From Dermacentor variabilis (Eukaryota > Arthropoda > Arachnida > Ixodida > Ixodidae), in contig NC_134569.1 in NCBI RefSeq assembly GCF_050947875.1, forward strand, positions 207,194,127 through 207,258,126: a stretch of 64,000 bases of DNA, read 5' to 3'. Shown here one piece after another: positions 1 to 12,100 of the stretch; within the stretch, counting starts at the first letter, position 1; the number at the start of each line of letters is the position of its first letter. A program made the position numbers and the translations under genes. The notes beneath the pieces are model-generated. The model searched no databases. It saw only the letters and a program-made list of their open reading frames with translations, and was not told where the DNA came from.

Positions 1-99
1 TGCGAGCCCAAATAGTTTTTTTTTCGCTTTTCGGATCAGTTCTAATTCGATGCCCTTGATACAGTCATTCTTCATACCATGCGCATCACCAGGCCTTAC

Positions 100-163
100 C
101 GTTTTCTGTGCCTCGGCGCTCATTTCCTCCCTGAATGCCATTTTTGTTTCAATTGGTCCCGGG
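100..163 (-). CDS. SDR gene, distal exon (PG motif)
   Basis: 64 bp. The acceptor is TTTCTTCAG and the donor GTAAGG. It begins with the last base of a codon, then reads [20 protein letters not shown] and T. PG[PVG][IV].T follows beta-6 in classical SDRs and contacts the nicotinamide. The frame stays open through the donor to position 1, so read-through into a longer exon is possible. An exon for the expected LELA..VRVN segment, between this and exon 6, was not found. Confidence 0.75.
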
Positions 164-3100
164 CTGAAGAAAAAATGAAAAACATATTGAACCAGCTGCG
201 CACGTGCTATGTATCAAAGCAGTCTCTCAAGGCACAGCTAGTGTAGCGCTTGCATAGCGGTAGATTCCAAGTTCGTACTCAACCTTTAGGCTGTAGGCCT
301 TTTCCCCACAATTTAACATGTGTCAGTAAGTGATATATGTCAAAAAAATTATAGCAGAACTCATCTCTAAATATTTCTGAATGGCAATGCCATTAGCATT
401 CGAGCAATGTAGCGACACACTGCATATCAGAAATTGCTTTTATTTAACATCTGTAGTGGTCATCGTGACTACTTCCTTTGGCTACATGCGACACACACTG
501 GCTTTTATCGGCCCATTTTCCTGCGCCACCCACATACCAAGGCGTGCCAGCAGCATGCTGGCATGACAACGACTCGATTGAACGACGAAGGTCCCAAGGC
601 GATGGCGCCATTACGACAGTTGGCAATTCTGAAATGATGACAATACTATAATGAATACAGCCTGACGACAACTGCATGTGAGGAATGCGAGGACGACGAG
701 TGCGGGATGACGATGGCATGCCGATGACTGTACCACCAATAGTGTATGAGCGTGACGATGACGCTATGACAAGAACCGTATGACGAAGCTGCAATCCACG
801 GCGGCATGACGGCGTTAGTATAAGTGTATGACATCGACGCAACGATTAATTTAATTGAGTTTATATCAGAGAATGTTGCGGGAGACCAGGAAAAAAAGCT
901 GATCAAACAACTTGATTGCAGCGGGCACTATACGCACATATGAGCATTACGATAGTTGCAACAAGAAAAAAAAACAACGCAATGAAAACTATGACATGAC
1001 AACGCCGGCATAATTACGATTAAATAACGAAGAACTACTGAAGTCGACGGAACGACAAAGGCAGCATAATGTTAATGTCAAGACGGCGATGGGGTGATGA
1101 TGCTAAGATGACAGAACTGCGAAGATGGTATGATGAGGTGCTTCGACTCTATACGACCTACTCCGGTGTCGTGCCAATTTGCTATGACGCTTGCTTGCCA
1201 AGGTATCTCACGGGCATGGCTTCATGATTATGATTGTATGACGCTGACGCACTGACCACGACGGAATGACGAAGAACGAATGGCGTGGGTTAAACAACAA
1301 AGGCGGCCTAATCACGACAGCGTGACGACAACATGAGGACAATGAGATGACTAGGGTGGGACTGTGACGTAGTGATAACGTTGTGCCCAGTCACGCACAC
1401 ACGCAAGCATAGCGTTGTACGGCCCCTTGCACCGCGGCTATATAATCTTGGGTTTACTCTAATAAAGCGTCTTTCCACACCCCTACGCGTCTCGTGCGTG
1501 TTCTATGGTCGAAGCGGTAAGATGACGGGCAGGGTCGCCGCAAGCGTATACCAGGCCGTCCCATGCGGCTTCCAGCTTCAATGGACCTTCGGCATGCCGG
1601 ACACGGAACCAGCGCCTACCCATCAGCAAGGTTCCCCGGTCCCCACGTTACTGCCACACCCGAGCGCTTTGGACACCACAGTTTGGCAGAGCTAGTGAAC
1701 ATGCAGGGAAGAATGCGATCTGTACACCACGGCTACCTACCGCAGCAAATAGCTGAAAAAGGTACAAGCCGTAATATTTCTAATGGTTATTGGAGAGGAC
1801 GCGCAGCACTTGCAAAATCTTCGTCTTCGATGAAGGGGAAAGCAAATATGACACAGAATTCGTTAAGCAGAGGTTTGAGACATTCTACAAGGCGTCGTTG
1901 AACATAGCCTACAACGAGTTTCGTTTCGGGTCACGTAACCAGAACGAAAGGGAAAATTTACTGAATGGTGAACTGAACTGAGAATACTGACGAAGAGCTG
2001 CGAGTCTGGCGAATCGGTAAAGCAGACGCTGAGGGGAAGAGAATTATCCTCGGCATAAAGGACAAAAAGCTCCAAGAAAGGCTTTTTTCGGAAAACGCTT
2101 CTTTCGCCAAAACGGCAGAAATTTGCAGCTCTCGAGAGCAAAGGAAAGAACAGTGCGCGGAAATCCAAGTAGGCCATAAAAGCCAAGCTGAAATCTACGC
2201 AGTAGAGGATTTCGGCACTGTGGGAAGTGGGCCAGAAATCATGAGGCTAATAAATGGCCAGGTAAAGGACGCGCATGTAGAAAGTGCGGCAAGAAGAAAC
2301 CATCTCACTGTAGCCTGCCGAATGAAGAGCGAAATGCTGTACAAATTCGAACAAAGCGTCTCAGTGGTAGAGGCCCGGTAATAAAAAATCCTGGATAGAA
2401 GCTCCGTCACAGAACGGAAAGAAAGAGGTTCGCTTGTCAGCAAATATAAAGATAGAAGGACGCCCGTTCTTTGTAAGCTGAACGCAGGCGCAAATTGCTC
2501 GGTGATAGCACGAAGCAAACTGCAAGAGGTAATCAAGAAAGAAGACGTGAGCTGTGACGTCTTGAATACCTTTTTCGGTCTTCAGGAGCTACCGGCCGCG
2601 TCCATCTTCGTCTTAACGAAACTGATGCTTCCTTTGAGACAGATTTTATTGTTGTCGAAGACGACGTCCCATTGACATTGAGTGGATCATGCGCTGAGAA
2701 TCTGGGTTTACTCCGCAGAATTTCCTCAGTGGAGCGATCAGAGCTCTGTGAACCCGCGAAACGTTATGAAGATGTTTTGAATGCTTTGGGAAGGCTGAAA
2801 GGTATTGTCTACCATATTGATAGAATAATACTGCGTGTTTCTTGTGGCCGATGCACGCCGGCTCCCCGACGAAGACGACGAACGCTCTGTGGCTCTCAAG
2901 CTGTTGGCTGAACTGGCCAGCGCTGCATTATCCCTTGTAAATATGCTTTGTAAATAGTCGCCAGTCTTAATCCTTCGTTAGTGTAACATTTTGGTGGAGA
3001 GTGCTGTTCCCCGTCTTCGCCACGGAGCTCCACATCGGCCGCATCGCCCTGCTTTCCGCCATGGCTACCGGTGACGACCCTTCGTCTCTTTCTACTCCTG

Positions 3101-6100
3101 CGACCCCAACAACAATGTACGTTACGGTTACCAATCCCCGCGATCCGTTCGCATTGATGGACACCAAGTAGCCGCTCTTGTTGACACTGGCTCCCATTTT
3201 TCAACAATAATCTTTAAGCTCAGCGACGAACTAAGCAAAGTGAAGACGCAATGCACGGGCCCAGCATAAGAACCACCGGAGGTGAATTGATGACACCTGT
3301 CGGGAAATGCATGGCCCGACTCTTAATCATCAAGTCAATCTTAGTCGCCACCCTCGTCATCCTTAGTGAGTGTTGTAAGGAACTTATACTGGACATGGAT
3401 TTCCTATGTGAGTACGGCGCCGTGATTAACGTCCGTGAGAGAAGCGTCACGTTTGCCACGAACTTAGATAATGTCACCCATGAGGAGCAACACCAACTTC
3501 GCTTACCTACTGCCGCGGATGACGTCACACTTTTGCCTCGGTGTTGCTCTCGTAGCCGTGCACTGTGACAGCCTGCAGAACGAGACTGGAGTCGCTGAAC
3601 ACATCAACGCGCTAACACTGCATTGCGGTGTCTCCATTGCTAGAGCGCTTATCAATGTAAGCCATGGAAGCGCCGAACTCTTGTTGACGAATTTTAGTAA
3701 GGAGCTTCGACACATAGAGGCACTGCTGCGGCTTAGTTCGACGAAGTAACACAAACGCAAGGCTGCTACTTAGCGCAGAAGGCGGCCTCTACAATCGACA
3801 CAGCTGCGCTTATTGTAGAAGTTTTTCCTACGTTAACGGCCCTTGAGTGAAACCGGCTTCTTGAACTCATCTATCAGTACCAAGATTGTTCCTCGTCTGC
3901 GTCAACAGTTGGTCACACGCCACATACCAAGCACTGCATCATTACTTATGTCGACGCCAGACCCATTCGACAAAACTCTTATCGTGTGGCCCTAAGGGAA
4001 CGCGAAGCAATACAAAAACAAACTGAAGACGATGCTGGAAGATGCCGTTATTTGACCACCTAATAGTCCTTGGGCATCACCTGCAGATTTAGGGAAAGAG
4101 AAGGTCGGTAGCCTGCGCTTCTGCATCGACAATTTGAAGCTCAATCAGGTCACAAAGAAGGACGTTCATCCGCTTGCCACGTATTGATGATTCCTTGGAT
4201 AGGTTGCGAAACGCCTGCTACTTTTCGTCAATCGGCTTGAAAGGTGGTTAGTGGCAGATCGAAGGTGGATGACAGAGGCCGTGAGAAAACCACCTTTGTG
4301 ACACCTCACGGACTTCGTGAACTTCAGGTACTTCCCTTCGGCTTGCGTTCGGCGCCAGCAACATTTGAGCGTCTAATGGACACTGTGCTCTCTGGACTCA
4401 TGCCTGGCATACCTGGACGACGTGATTGTCTTTTCCACAACGTTTGACGAAGACTTGCGAAGGCTGAAAACTGTTTTTGAAGCAATACGCTCTGGCAGTC
4501 TCACTTTGAAGCCTGAAACGTGCCATTTTTGTTTTCACGAGCTCCAGTTCCTCGGTTACGTCGTCAGTAGCCAAGGAGTCCGACCTCATATGGATAAAAT
4601 TGCTTCCGTAGCTAATTTCCCAAACCCATAAGCCAAAAAAGACCGAGCAATGTTTTCTTGGACTGTGCATAATACCGGCAATTTATTGCGAATTTCTCGT
4701 GTATCGTATGGCTGTAGCACAGCTCACCAGAGAAGATATCCCTTTTACTTGGGGCGAAGACCAGCAGCGGGCATTTCACGAACTCCGGCGACGCATAGAA
4801 GCGCCTCCCGTGCTAGCACATTTCGATGAAGACGTCCCGAAGATATTGCATACACGCGCTAGTAATGTAGGTCTAGGGGCGGTGCTCGTACAATGGCAGT
4901 TAGCACGAGCCCCCAAAGCTAACTACTCCACCACTGAAAAAGAATGCCTCGCAATGGTATTGGCCGTTCTGAAATTTCGTCCGTACTTGTATTGTCGGTC
5001 TTTCACCATCGTTAGCGATCAGCATTCTCTCTGCTGGCTCATTAGTTTGAAGGTCCTTCCGGCCGGCTCGCACACTGGAGGCTTCGACACCAAGAGTTTG
5101 ACTTTATTGTCGTATACAAATCGGGAAAACAGCACGCAGATGTCGATTGCCTTTCTCGGTCTCCCGTTAAACCAGCAGCACAAGACGATGACGCCACGGA
5201 CTTTCTGGTGCTCGTGGACACTGCCGATTTTTCACGCCAGCAATGGGATGACACTGAATCACTGCCGCTTATTGATTACCTGGAAGGACGAACCAACAGC
5301 GTGCCGGGGCTATTTGCAAGACGGCTGGCATCATACTGCTTGCGCCGCAACGTTATCTACACGAACTTCTCACCTAGCGGCAGCAACTACTTACACGTTG
5401 TTCCTTCATCGCTTCGACGTGAAATCGTATACGCCTACCACAACTAGCCGACTGGTGGGCGCTTGGGCTACACTCACACATTGGTACGAATTCTGCAGAA
5501 TTATTACTGGCCGAGACTCACTGCTGTCGTTAAACGTTACGTTCAGACATGTCTGGATTGCCAATGTCGCAATCCGCCATCCGTCAAGCCAGCCAGCCTG
5601 CCGTACCCTGTTGAAGCACCGGTCACACCATTTGCAAAAGTAGACGAGGATTTCCTAGGCCCCTTCCCAGCGTGTACTACCGGCAATAGGCAGACAATTG
5701 CCGCCACGGATTATCCCGCTAAATATACGGAGACAGGTGCTCTGCAGCGGGCAACAGCAGCTGAAGCGGCACGATTTCTTCTCGAATCTATCCTTTTAAG
5801 GCATGGCACTCCCAGATTAGTCGTCACGGACACAGGTACTGCGTTCTCGGCCAAGTTTTTGGATATCGTTTTACGTCTAAGTGGCACCGCCTACGGGAAG
5901 ACAGTGGCGTATCACCATCAAACGCAGTCTGACGGAACGACTGAATAGCACACTGGCTGATATGGTAAGCATGTACGTAGATGTCGAGCATAAGAACTCT
6001 AACGAGGTTTTAGCTGATGTCACCTTCGCGTAGAACACGGCTCGTCAAGAGACCACTCGCAAGACAGCCTTCAGTCTCGCATACGACCGTGAGGTTACGA

Positions 6101-9100
6101 CAACATTAGACCGAATTCTCCCTCATGAATTTGATGACAACTAGGCGGGTGCTAAGAAATCACGCAACGAGCAGAGACAGCTAGGTAGCTTGCGGGTCTG
6201 CGAATCCACGAACAACTGGTCTGTGACGCCAGACGCTACAATCTTAGGCACAGACCCGTAACACACAACATCGGTGACAAAGTGTGGGTCTGGACAGCTA
6301 TTGGTCCCCATGGGCTCTCAGAAAAGTTCCTGGGCAAATACTTCGGGCCCTACATAGTTTTCCGACGCATCACTGACGTCCACTATGAAGTCGTTCCAGA
6401 CGGCTGTCACTGTTTAAAGCGCCTACGGCAGTTACTCGAGGTCGTTCACGTGCTTCGTATGAAGCCGTACTATGAAGACTGACAAGACTGCGCAGTTTTT
6501 ATCACTGTTTTTCAAGCCTCTATCATTGGGGTGATGATCTTTTCTAAAGGGGAAGCAAATGGCACAACCATATTTGGCACAACTATATTGCCACGGGTAT
6601 TTGCCAGTGGGGGCGAGGTTGAAGCAGCACGGGTTTTTAGGTTAGGTAGGGAGACGAACAAGACGTTGTTAGTTTTTTTGACGACTGATAAAATGTATTT
6701 CTTGGTGGTGATGCAACGGATCCTCGTCGATCCTACGTCGTTACAATACATTTGCGGCAGGGTCGTAGGATATTTATTTCATGCGACTGTGCACACTAAG
6801 CCGAGGTCGCGATTAGGTGTCAAAAATTCTATTGTGCAAAATGCACCCATCTCTTGGCTTTATTAAAAATTTGCGTTGCACATTGCCCCCTATGAGCACG
6901 TTGCCTTGAAATCTGGCCAGATTGGGCATATATTTACAGAACTTTGAGTAGAACTGACAACCGGGCTAGTTGGTTATCGTTCATATGGAGGGCGGCAGCG
7001 CGAAACAACACCGAGAGAAGGAAGGAAAATAAAGCGTGGCATTTTTTCGTGAGTTTACGCACGAGTATCTGCGTCCAATTGGGAATACAGAATGAGTTAT
7101 CTTGTGTTCAAAAGTTGTATTCTGAACTGCATAATAAACTACAGACAATCTTGAACCAAAGCTCCGAACGGCATTAAAATCATACTGTTATGACTGAGTG
7201 AGCCAAGCAGCGAAGAACAAAATCACATAAGAGCGAAACATCGGAAACTGCTTTCAAATGCCCATAATAAAGCAGTGGGCGCATGTCATGCATTTATGAA
7301 ATATTTGGGGTGGTGTTTCCGCTTTCTTTTAAAGGCGCGATAGTCTCACTATTGAGAAAACTAAGTGTACTTTGTGGTCCAACGAAAAAAAAGTGCTCAA
7401 ACCCCCCTCTATTCAATCGATCATTTACACATATGTAATTCCACCTTTACCATAGGCTGTCGTATTTGCTTAATCTAATCTTGACTGGGCGCAAAGTTAG
7501 TCATGAAAACGCCACCGAAGATAGGAGTTATTGCGCCCCCGAAAGTCACATTCTTGGAACTCTAGAACAGGCGGATTTTTCTGGCGCCTGCTGTAGATCT
7601 CTCCGTTTGGCGGTAATTTGCATAATGCGATAAAGGAAGCAGCGAGTCTTAGGGCCTCCATTTCAATTTAGATCTTCCCGATGCAAATAGACAACTCTAC
7701 GTCAGATGGACTGTAATGGGAAGATACGGTGTATATGGCTACGGACAGGACAGGACACTGTCCAAGTGAAACTGAAAAAACGCAGACCCTTCGGAGCCCT
7801 ACGGGTTCCCTATTCAATCATGATATGGTTGTGGTTTGGCGGCCCACAGGGAGAAGTAAAGCAAAATATAAACGTAGACGGACGCTTTGGCGATGGACTC
7901 CAGCATTGCATGCGCTGCTGTTTTGACAGGAGTAAAAAAGGAAAGAAAGCATAGAGAGGCACTCACTTGATAGAGTTTACACGAATTCCATACGGGGCAT
8001 ATTCTGGAAGAATAAGAAAACCATCTATTTCCACACTCTATTGCGTCTTGAATCAGTTGTGTTAACAGTTTCCATTGTTGCCGAATTATAACGTGTAAAA
8101 CGCGAGCACACTTTGCGACGAAAGAGTCCCTCAAATGACCAAATACAGGATTCGGCATGGAATCCACAATAAGGGATTCGCATCCATATATATCACTCCT
8201 CCATAGGCTTACGTACTGTCTAAACAAAACATATTGAAGCAATTGTCCAAAATGTACGTGGAGTACGCCTGTACAGAGCACGCCTGGTTCAAAAGGATAC
8301 AACACATATAAACATTATATATATTTGAGGAAAGCAGTGTTTTAGCTCTAGGCGAAAACCGTGTCACAGGCAGCGCTGTAGGTCACACCTATCTTGTGCG
8401 TCAGGACAAAGTTTATATATCTTTATGTTCCTAGGGAAAACAAAAGGAAGGCAGGAACTGCACATTCAAGACTATGAGCAAAACGAGAACAAGGTAAAAG
8501 TGGGAGCCAACGTTTTCAAAAGTGGAATTGGCTTTCTAAATGCTTTGGAAAAGAGAACTCCACTTCTCGAAACCTTGGCTCCCACTTTTACCTTGTTCTC
8601 GTTTTGCTTATGTTGTTGGATATTTTCTCGAGGAATATATTTCAGGACAGAGACTATTCCCAACACGAAGCCTTATTTTCAACAAAATAGAAGATAACCA
8701 ATATTGACACAGTTTCAAGGGCAGGACCCTTGTTAGGAATAAAGATTCACAGCCTGAATAACGATTTTCATTAAGCTTTTAGTCCTTAAGCTTATTTAAC
8801 GTAACGAATGATTAACTGTACCGTCGGAGTACAATACTACTAGGTCTGCTCCTAATGCTCTCAGTAAGCCTTGTGTATTCAATTTTCGCAAATTGCATCA
8901 ATTATTGCTTATTTTAATGGAAACGAACATACACAGACGCCTCAGCTCAGGTGCTTCGTAATCAACATTAGTATTTGCATAAGGCTTGTTATTTTCTTCA
9001 CAACATCCACTTTGTCCCAATTAGATCTTTTATGCGTCGCTCATTTGTCCGAAAGTACAATAAACTAGAAAGGGTAGCCGGACTGTATGTGGCATTCTAA

Positions 9101-12100
9101 AAGTGTTGTCTCAACTTAACCATTGCTCCGGGATTTGATTATTTGTTCTATTTTCTCGAAGCCATCTGCTGCAGCCTTAAAAATATTCTTCTATGAACAG
9201 TTTTGTTTCTTGTGAAAAGGCGATTTACTCAAACCTTTATTTGGAAGTTTAATCAACGCACAGACGGCCCAAGCAATTTTCTTATGGAATTGTTCAAGCA
9301 TCGCTGAATTTGCATCACATATAGTGCAAGAAGCGTTGTGTGCCGTAAGAGTATTTTGAATGGTACTTTTTTAGATATTTATGATGTGTAGTGTTTGATG
9401 GCGTAAGAGCCACGTATGGTTAAAGAGCGTCATGCACTTTGTGATGACTAGTCAATGCTTTGCCACTGATGTTGCAGCGACCGACAGATGTAACCTGGCT
9501 GTTACTACTTTTAAGATTATAACTTGGCCTTGTCCGTTATGCAGTAAACGTTTGGCGCGAGAGTCCGGATAGAAAAATTACTCCTGGAAGCAGAACGTGG
9601 TGCCAGCCGTCACCGGAGCAAGACTTTTCTCGACCGATAGAAAGAGAATTTTCACCTTTTACGCTATTATGGACCCATTACGTTCGGCAGCTGCGAATTA
9701 AGATTATGCAACAGGTGACTGTACTGATAACATAAACAAAGACAAGAAGACATGAGGGACGTAAGCAACAAGGCTATCACAGAAGCCAGGCAGTTCGTTT
9801 CATTGAGGAGGTGTCGCTATGGTTCTCAGGGTGCAGTACGCCGAGATGTTTTTCAGAGCTTGTCTCACTTCAGTGTGCTTCTAGTTGTAACGAATCGTAA
9901 CAGGTATGCACCAGCTAGCCGAGCAGCAGGGAGTTATGAGCTACAGAACACTCATGTTATAATATCTTGATTAGTATATTCTCTTCCACTGACGTAGCGG
10001 TTATAGTCTACAGGCATGTTTTCATAAAATACAGCAAAGTATGTTACGAAAATAAAAAAAGCGAACGACACTTACCCACTGCTGAAAGCCGTGTGAGCGC
10101 ATCAATTGTTGCTTTGCTGATTCCAGCCAAAGCCACACCGGGCACCTTGCATGAACGCAAACAGGTATGTATACATCAATCGAGCATAAATTGTTAAGTG
10201 AATGATGTCGGCGCTGACAAAAGTCCCTGGATCTTGCTGTCGTTTTAATGCCATTAAAACATAGGTTATCATTGTGTAGCTAGCTGTACAGAAGAACAGG
10301 CTGAAATCTCTTATTTCTAGTAGCCGAATGAGATCTATGAATTGAAAAGTCTTTTTCAATAATTTTTTCTCCTTTTGTTCCCTTTGCACCAACCCAGGTT
10401 AACATTTCCTGACCTTCCACATTATTCCTCTTTACCGCGGTACACCGCAGACTGTAACGCTGAATATTTCCGAATGATCTGGTCAACTGGTCGGTCGCAG
10501 AAGTGTTAAATTTTGTAAAATACAGACTACCTCAGACGTCTCAGGCGGAGAAACTAAAAAAAAGGGACACTTCCTTTGCGCGGAAGTTATCCTTGAAGTA
10601 TTCGGCTCCAGACACATCAAATGCCTTTATTGCATCCAAATCTTCGTTTTGCTTTTTACGTCCGCATAAGTTTCAGTTCTCTTAACGTGAAAGACGCACC
10701 AGCCTTCTTTATTGGAAACTTCGCAGAGACAGAGAACCAATGTACGAACATAATTCCACTTACCGGCCTCATTGTTCCAATGCTCGATACGTTTACTATA
10801 TTTCCTGGAAATAAAAAGAGAATAATAACAAAAAGCAATTTATTTACATCAATAGAAAGCGAATAAATATTTACGCGGCTAAAAGCAGCAAACAATCTTA
10901 TTTTCTATTCCTGCGCGAACACTAGAATTAGTCGCCGTAATCGCTTTTTTTAAATATCAGCTGTAACGACTAAGCAAACTATTGTCGGTATACCTTTGTG
11001 TGCACTCTTCAAAACACGGCCTTAGTACAAGAAACACTTGATAAGCAAGTTATATTTACCTAGTTTTTCAGGTCAGGAGTAATAACATTACGTTTATAGC
11101 AACCTGTCGGGCAATTTCACGGCAAACAGTGCCACCGTATGATGGCGCAGTTGACACTCATGGCTCTGATGCACTCCCTGTAAGATGTTTTCTGAGTTTG
11201 AGTTCCTGTCTTAACTGATGACGCTATTGCCCTGGCGAGGTTTACAGTATACAACAAATCAACCGCGAAACACATTCCATGCTATACAGCCCTTCTCATA
11301 TGTGCCCATTGGGCGCATTGTTTCTCAGAAAACTTGGTTAGTCATTGGGGATTGATAACAATGCAAAATGACTTTTGTTACTTGTTAAGCACCCGATGAC
11401 TCACGTGAATCCCGAAATGTAGGACCGAAAATTGTTTTCACTGTCTATGCACAAATGCTAGATATTGGTTATATCGAGTAGTTTGAGCGTGCAAGTATAA
11501 CGAGCTGGTCGAGTCTCTAACTTTTTATCTCCATCTCTTCATTTGAGAAATTAGTGTGAAGACAGCTTGTAAGTACCTCAGTTTTGCCTTTGGGTCAAGC
11601 GAAACATCTAAATATTAAATAAGGTTCTCAAATTGAAGTTATGGTTGATAAGAAGACCCCAGGTACGAATAATGTACCACACCTACAGGCGACACCAGCA
11701 GGGGAAATTTCGTCCATGGCGAACATTGGGCTACGCCAGGGATTAAAGTTTCCCTTCGGTGCATGCGAGACCCTCAGAAAGTGGATTTGGCACGCAAAAC
11801 CCCATAATTTATATATATAGTAGCCCTCCTGACGACCTAAGGACAGAATAAGACAGGGGGTCATGGCACTGCTTGAGCCGGGAGACGTGGACAATTTCCT
11901 GGCCGCGACGACGCTGGTCGGAAGGCGTTTCGATTGGCTCGATGAGGTAGTTGACCGCGAATGTTTGTTTCAGTACTCGTTAATGACTATGGAACTAGGA
12001 GAGCAGATTGCAGGAAAGGCCTGGAGGAGTAGAAAGCACCCACAACCAGACCACCAAGCCAGGAGCAAAGCACGTAGCCGTAGTGGACGAATCGTGGTGA

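Noticed and set aside
9117..9140. Candidate for the missing SDR exon (reads NPGAMVN on the minus strand)
   Set aside because: A stop lies close by, the donor is weak, and the expected LELA..VRVN pattern is absent.
9541..9620. LTR-primer binding site junction (TTTGGCGCGAGAGTCCGG, then GTGGTGCCAGCCGTC)
   Set aside because: Looks like a retroelement leader, but there is no gag or pol after it and no LTR ends could be found.
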